64,000 nt of DNA from Cololabis saira (lineage: Eukaryota > Chordata > Actinopteri > Beloniformes > Belonidae), in contig NC_084601.1 of NCBI RefSeq assembly GCF_033807715.1, positions 20,602,129-20,666,128 on the forward strand, written 5' to 3'. The translations under genes and the position numbers were made by a program. Of this stretch, positions 60,299 to 64,000 are shown piece by piece. How positions within the stretch are numbered: position 1 is the stretch's first letter; each line of letters opens with the position of its first letter. Below the pieces are notes generated by a model. That model was not told the origin of the DNA. It did not search any database and saw only the letters and a program-made list of their open reading frames with translations.

Positions 60299-60985
60299 AT
60301 TTTCAAGCCTGACAGATGGGTTACTTTAATGTCATGAGAAGTTACTGTTGCTCAACATTGATAAAGTCCAAATCTCAAATGTCACTTCAGTTAGTTTGCT
60401 CACAAACCTAAGGGCCTAAGACACTTGGAAAACTCACAGCTGAGTGCATGAAAGTCCCTCAAAATCCCGCAATCAACCCTGGAATAAGATCTTGAACTTG
60501 GTCTGCTTTCTGTACACAGGTGGCTGGTCCAAGTAATATCTTGTAGCTCTGCTCGTCTCTCATTCACTCAGGCTCATACAAACACACACAAGTTTACTCT
60601 CAATATCACAGCCCACAGCAGATGACCAACTCTTTGGCTGGCTCTTGTTGGCCAGCCGGTCGTTCAAAGATCTCAACCAGGCCTCCAGACATCTCAGTGA
60701 CTCATGACTCACTGCAGTAACTGTGTATGCAAACACACAAAGAAGTCACACAGCATTCAGTCCGTGTTGATTGGAGAGAGCGGAAGAATCATTTCGGACA
60801 CGAAAATGATTCAAAAAGGAAAATAGCACGTAAAAGAGTTTTTTTATCATTATTATAGCTCATCGATATCATTCTTTTTATTATCATTTGTGTTATTCAG
60901 TCCCTGTTTCTCAACTGTCTATTCATGTAACGATCAGAGTAAACGCTGTTCTTTATATTAAATTCCTATAACCGCTTTTAGTTTT
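60299..60985. other. Gene-free stretch
   Basis: Nothing recognised. Confidence 0.5.
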
Positions 60986-62500
60986 TTAAAGGGGACCTAT
61001 TATGAAAAACACGTTTTTTCTTGCTTTAACATATATAAAGTGGTCTCCCCTCAGTCTGCCAACTCAGAGAGGACTAAAGCAACCAAATTCTGCAGTGTCT
61101 GTACAGCCGCCCGGATGAGACATCCAGTGTCATGTGACTTCTACGAGCCGTTCAGATTCTGCTCCTGTCGTTACGTAACGATGGGAGCGATTTCCATAGG
61201 TCGTCCTCCGCTGCTGAAACCACGCCCACAACTAACTCCACCGGCCGGAGCTTCCGCCATTGTTTCGAAGCGGTGCATCGTGTGGCTGTTTCAACAACGA
61301 GGGACAGTAAAAATTAGGTTTTGCATCGACACTTACCCTCATAAAAGGATCAGTACCAACAGTACGGACCCGGCAACTGCACACGAGTCAGCGGTAAGTG
61401 ACGTTAATTTTATACGTTATTTATATTTGTCTACGGGTAACACCGGAGCTCCGGTGAGCAACTCCGGTGGCTCCAGTTTTACCTAACGGAGCCACTCACT
61501 CGTTAGGTAACACCGAAACTCTATTAGTAATACATTTTTTTCTGTCAATGGTTTCAGATCTTCCAACAATGCACCTGAAGCTGTTCAACGACACCTTCAG
61601 AAGAAATGCACGGTCCTTCCTTGAGCCAGCAATAGTGCATAAATGTTATTTATATACAACTTGGTGTATATAAACAGTGTATGGTGTATATAAGTGGTGT
61701 ATATAATGTGTACAAATGTTATTTAATTTTTTTTAACAATAAAGTTGCCATTTGTGAACATTCAGTGTTGTGATTTCTTTACAGTTAACATGATTCATTT
61801 GTCTTGTAACATAATAAATTAAATGATGAGGAATTGGAGTAAATAACTGTGGTGTCCCTGTTTAGAATTCTATTAAATCTTCCTGTGTGAATCAGTGTGA
61901 AGACGAGGTGACCCGGTTCCCTCTTCAGGGAACTAAAGGCTGATTTTTGGTTGTGTTACACCAACGCAGAGCCTACGGCGTAGGGTACGCGTCGATTTAA
62001 CGCAGAACCGTAATTCAGGCTTTAAGATCCCAGGGAGTCGTTTACACCGTGTCATGACTGCATGCGAGTGTCCGACTATCGCGTCGAGCTGCGTGACATC
62101 GGACGCTCTCTGTCCACACTGAAACCGTTAAACTCACAACCAGTTAGGACAGTCCAATACAAAAAAAATAAAGCAATGGAATTGATTTTGTTGCTGGCGC
62201 TCGCTCGCATGGGACACGGTTTAATAGTGTCCCATGTTGCTCTTCTAACCCAAAGCGAGGCTTTGTGTCCTCCCCTGCTACACGTCATTCAGGCAGCCAA
62301 TCAGCACAGAGCCTCATTATCATAGCCTTCCCTCCCCTCAGAATCCCTCATAGAGAAGGAGGTTAGAAATGGTAAAAATAAAGACATGGCCCAGAGGCTG
62401 AATTTCTCATTTCTGTAGAAAAAACGATCAAAAGCTTGTTTTTAAGACATTCAAGGCCTGTTTAGAATATACATTAAATGCCATAATATGTCGCCTTTAA
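60986..62500. mobile_element. TTAA-flanked element, long version (1515 bp)
   Basis: TTAA at 60986-60989 and 62497-62500; ends AGGGGACCTATTATGAAAAA and, reversed, AGGCGACATATTATGGC. About 220 bp at the left and 340 bp at the right match the short version (47805-48338) inverted; the middle is extra. The middle includes a perfect 16-bp palindrome CACCGGAGCTCCGGTG (61441-61456), GT-AG-like splice signals and short ORFs (for example 61040-61486) without a domain I can name, so it may be a relic of a longer autonomous element. Confidence 0.75.
61934..62024. mobile_element. Small MITE nested in the long TTAA element
   Basis: TAAAGGCTGATTTTTGGTTG at the left and, reversed, TAAAGCCTGAATTACGGTTC at the right form imperfect inverted ends of about 25 bp; total about 91 bp. 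Same family as the fragment at 45936-46040. Confidence 0.75.
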
Positions 62501-63266
62501 TGATTATATTTCATCTTTAAGATATAATTTGTCTTTCACAACGGAAAAAAAACCTCCATTGTTACTGCATACTACTGTGTGTGGTTGTCCTTTAGCTGGA
62601 AGGTTCATGGGTTCAACAGCTATAGTTAAATGTTGAAAGCAAAAATGCGCCTTTCATATTCACTCCATTCTTTGTCAGTGAGTTGCTTTGGATTTTTTTT
62701 TTAAAGGAAAAAGGAAAAAACGTATGAAAGTAATATCATTCAGATTCAGTCGTTCCCTTGTGCAAGTTATATCTCTATGCCTAGACAAAGAGATGTTGAG
62801 TTTTGATTTTAGACGTTATAAAAGCCCAATGGGGTATTGTTGGAAGTTACCATGACATAAACCTGAAACTCACTGACTGTGGGTGTTATGATACAGCTCT
62901 TACAGAAAACAAGGCCGCAACACCACCAAGCAACTAACAGAAACAAAGTTCTGGACTGAAGCACCATTCAATCACTACTTGAGGATACTTGAGGATAAAA
63001 AGACTTCAAGGAACCTTGATGGCGGTTCATCATTCAGAATAACAGTAACCCTTTGCACTCTGCACATGCAAAACTTTCAAGTGATTTAACAGGAGACATT
63101 TAAGTACCTTTGGATGCTCTTGTTAACTTTAAATCTAGGGTGAGCAATGGGCAAAACTGGTGAATTCCAACAACCTTGATGCTGCCACTGTTGCGAAAGA
63201 GGGTCTAGATGATGGTGGAAGTTGAACATCAATGAACGATCAGGTCTTTTTTTTCTTTGTGATGAG
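62501..63266. other. Gene-free stretch
   Basis: Nothing recognised. Confidence 0.5.
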
Positions 63267-63452
63267 TGTTATGTTGTGGAAAATGATAACGTGACACTTA
63301 ACTCAGATCGGAGCTGACGTGACTCCATTTATTTGCAAACCCAAACATGAATGAAAAAACCACTGACTGCCGTCAACCGGAACGGGCAGTGTCGTAAACC
63401 GAAAACAGTTCTTAAGGTGACAGTGTATGTCTGTGAACTACCAGACATAACA
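63267..63452 (-). repeat. 3' LTR of Ty3/gypsy element (186 bp)
   Basis: Minus strand: TGTTATGTCTGG (from 63452) to ACAACATAACA (63267), so the ends share the 7-bp inverted word TGTTATG/CATAACA. Poly(A) signal AATAAA on the minus strand near 63325-63331. Preceded by a polypurine tract GAAGGGGGGGGAAA (63453-63466). Confidence 0.75.
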
Positions 63453-63473
63453 TTTCCCCCCCCTTCACACAAC

Positions 63474-64000
63474 CTAGGTGTGATACTCAGTCTCAAAGTC
63501 CCCCAGGTGTCTAGGCCTGGTGCGAGCCCGAGCTGGGCGACCCTCGGGTGCAGCAGCAATGTCCGGTGGCCGCTCTTCGCCTGCGGCCTGTGCTTGGACA
63601 GCTGGGGTGGCTGCCACATCGAACTGTGCAGCCGGCAGGGCTGTAACGGCCGGCACACCCAGTCCAGACCCGGGTGGGGCCTGCACCTTACGCAGGCGGT
63701 TAGCATGCCAGCGAGTGCCGTCGGCTAACCTGAAGGAAGCTGGGCCAAGCCGTTTGGTAACCTGGACGGGGTCTGACCAGAACGACTGGAGCTTGTCGCC
63801 ACGATGAGGTCGTCGGATCCTGACCCAATCCGAGACAGCGATGGCAGGTGGCCTAACCCGTCGGGTCCTGTCGAAGCGGTCCTTCATCTGGCGTTGACGG
63901 GCAGTGACTGCGGCTTGAACCGGGTGGACTGGGACCTGAGCCAGTGTGGGGCGGAGCCTATCCAGAGGCAGCTGGAGCTCCCGTCCCAGCATGAGGGAGG
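63474..64000 (-). CDS. Ty3/gypsy pol, integrase C-terminus (partial, runs off window)
   Basis: The frame is open from the window edge to a TAG at 63474-63476; an internal methionine at 63992 is not the true start because the frame continues upstream off the window. It encodes SLMLGRELQLPLDRLRP, then RQRQMKDRFDRTRR, DWVRIRRPHRGDKL, FWSDPVQVTKRLGPASFRLA and DGTRWHANRLRKV. This is the integrase C-terminal region with the GPY/F-type module of Ty3/gypsy elements, which helps cDNA integration in the nucleus. A low-complexity Ala/Pro/Arg-rich tail of about 70 residues follows. There is no stop or frameshift in about 175 codons, unlike every other retroelement here. The polypurine tract and LTR follow at once, which supports the assignment. 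No chromodomain is visible. Confidence 0.85.
   Translation of the reverse strand, partial: SLMLGRELQLPLDRLRPTLAQVPVHPVQAAVTARQRQMKDRFDRTRRVRPPAIAVSDWVRIRRPHRGDKLQSFWSDPVQVTKRLGPASFRLADGTRWHANRLRKVQAPPGSGLGVPAVTALPAAQFDVAATPAVQAQAAGEERPPDIAAAPEGRPARARTRPRHLGDFETEYHT

Noticed and set aside
63329..63728. 125-residue ORFs on both strands near the right edge
   Set aside because: They overlap the Ty3/gypsy LTR and the antisense or shifted frames of the integrase C-terminus.

Overview
The window looks like nuclear DNA from a teleost fish. It contains CR1/L2-like, Tx1-like and RT-C-terminal LINE remnants, tRNA-derived SINEs with fish-type LINE tails, hAT, Tc1, PIF/Harbinger-like and TTAA-flanked DNA elements, a gamma-type endogenous retrovirus, a Ty3/gypsy fragment and long CA, ATGG and TCTA microsatellites. 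I found no intact host protein-coding gene, rRNA gene or functional tRNA gene. Nearly everything recognisable is mobile or repetitive DNA, much of it nested.

Layout. Bases 1-11700 are a head-to-tail cluster of one modular repeat family (called here the X-box repeat family), in blocks separated by (TAA)n tracts, with further copies at 16460-17340 (+) and 39987-41048 (-, the cleanest full-length copy, about 1.06 kb). The modules carry repeated matches to RFX X-box, CCAAT, GC-box, YY1/ETS and CTCF-core motifs. Two blocks hold a CRE plus a 42-bp CCAAT/GC minisatellite plus a TATA-like box. 11700-21500 is gene-free apart from SINEs. 21523-23090 is a hAT element with a second hAT and a retroposed fragment nested in it. 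23466-24212 is another TIR element. 26175-27010 is a LINE ORF1 remnant. 28661-31410 is a minus-strand LINE ORF2 broken by a hAT at 30042-30619.

32393-37741 is an endogenous retrovirus: two 459-bp LTRs that I read as identical, a tRNA-His-like primer site and a badly decayed interior, itself carrying a hAT. 42238-43437 is a 1.2-kb LTR composite in which the outer LTRs are inverted and the whole unit is flanked by the 5-bp repeat CAGGG, as if a cDNA with two U3 ends had integrated. 45180-47400 is a Tx1/L1-like LINE remnant split by a hAT with a perfect 8-bp target duplication and a broken zinc-finger exon. 47805-48338 and 60986-62500 are short and long versions of one TTAA-flanked element. 50237-52160 is a decayed Tc1 transposon with insertions. 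53553-54322 is a PIF/Harbinger-like element. 57149-60298 is microsatellite-rich and includes an L2-like LINE split by a hAT.

The right edge (63267-64000, minus strand) is the 3' end of a Ty3/gypsy retrotransposon: an open pol/integrase C-terminus, a polypurine tract and a short LTR. It is the only long, apparently undamaged coding sequence here and it runs off the window. Family names are from recognition of motifs and structure, not from database searches, and boundaries without a target duplication are approximate.
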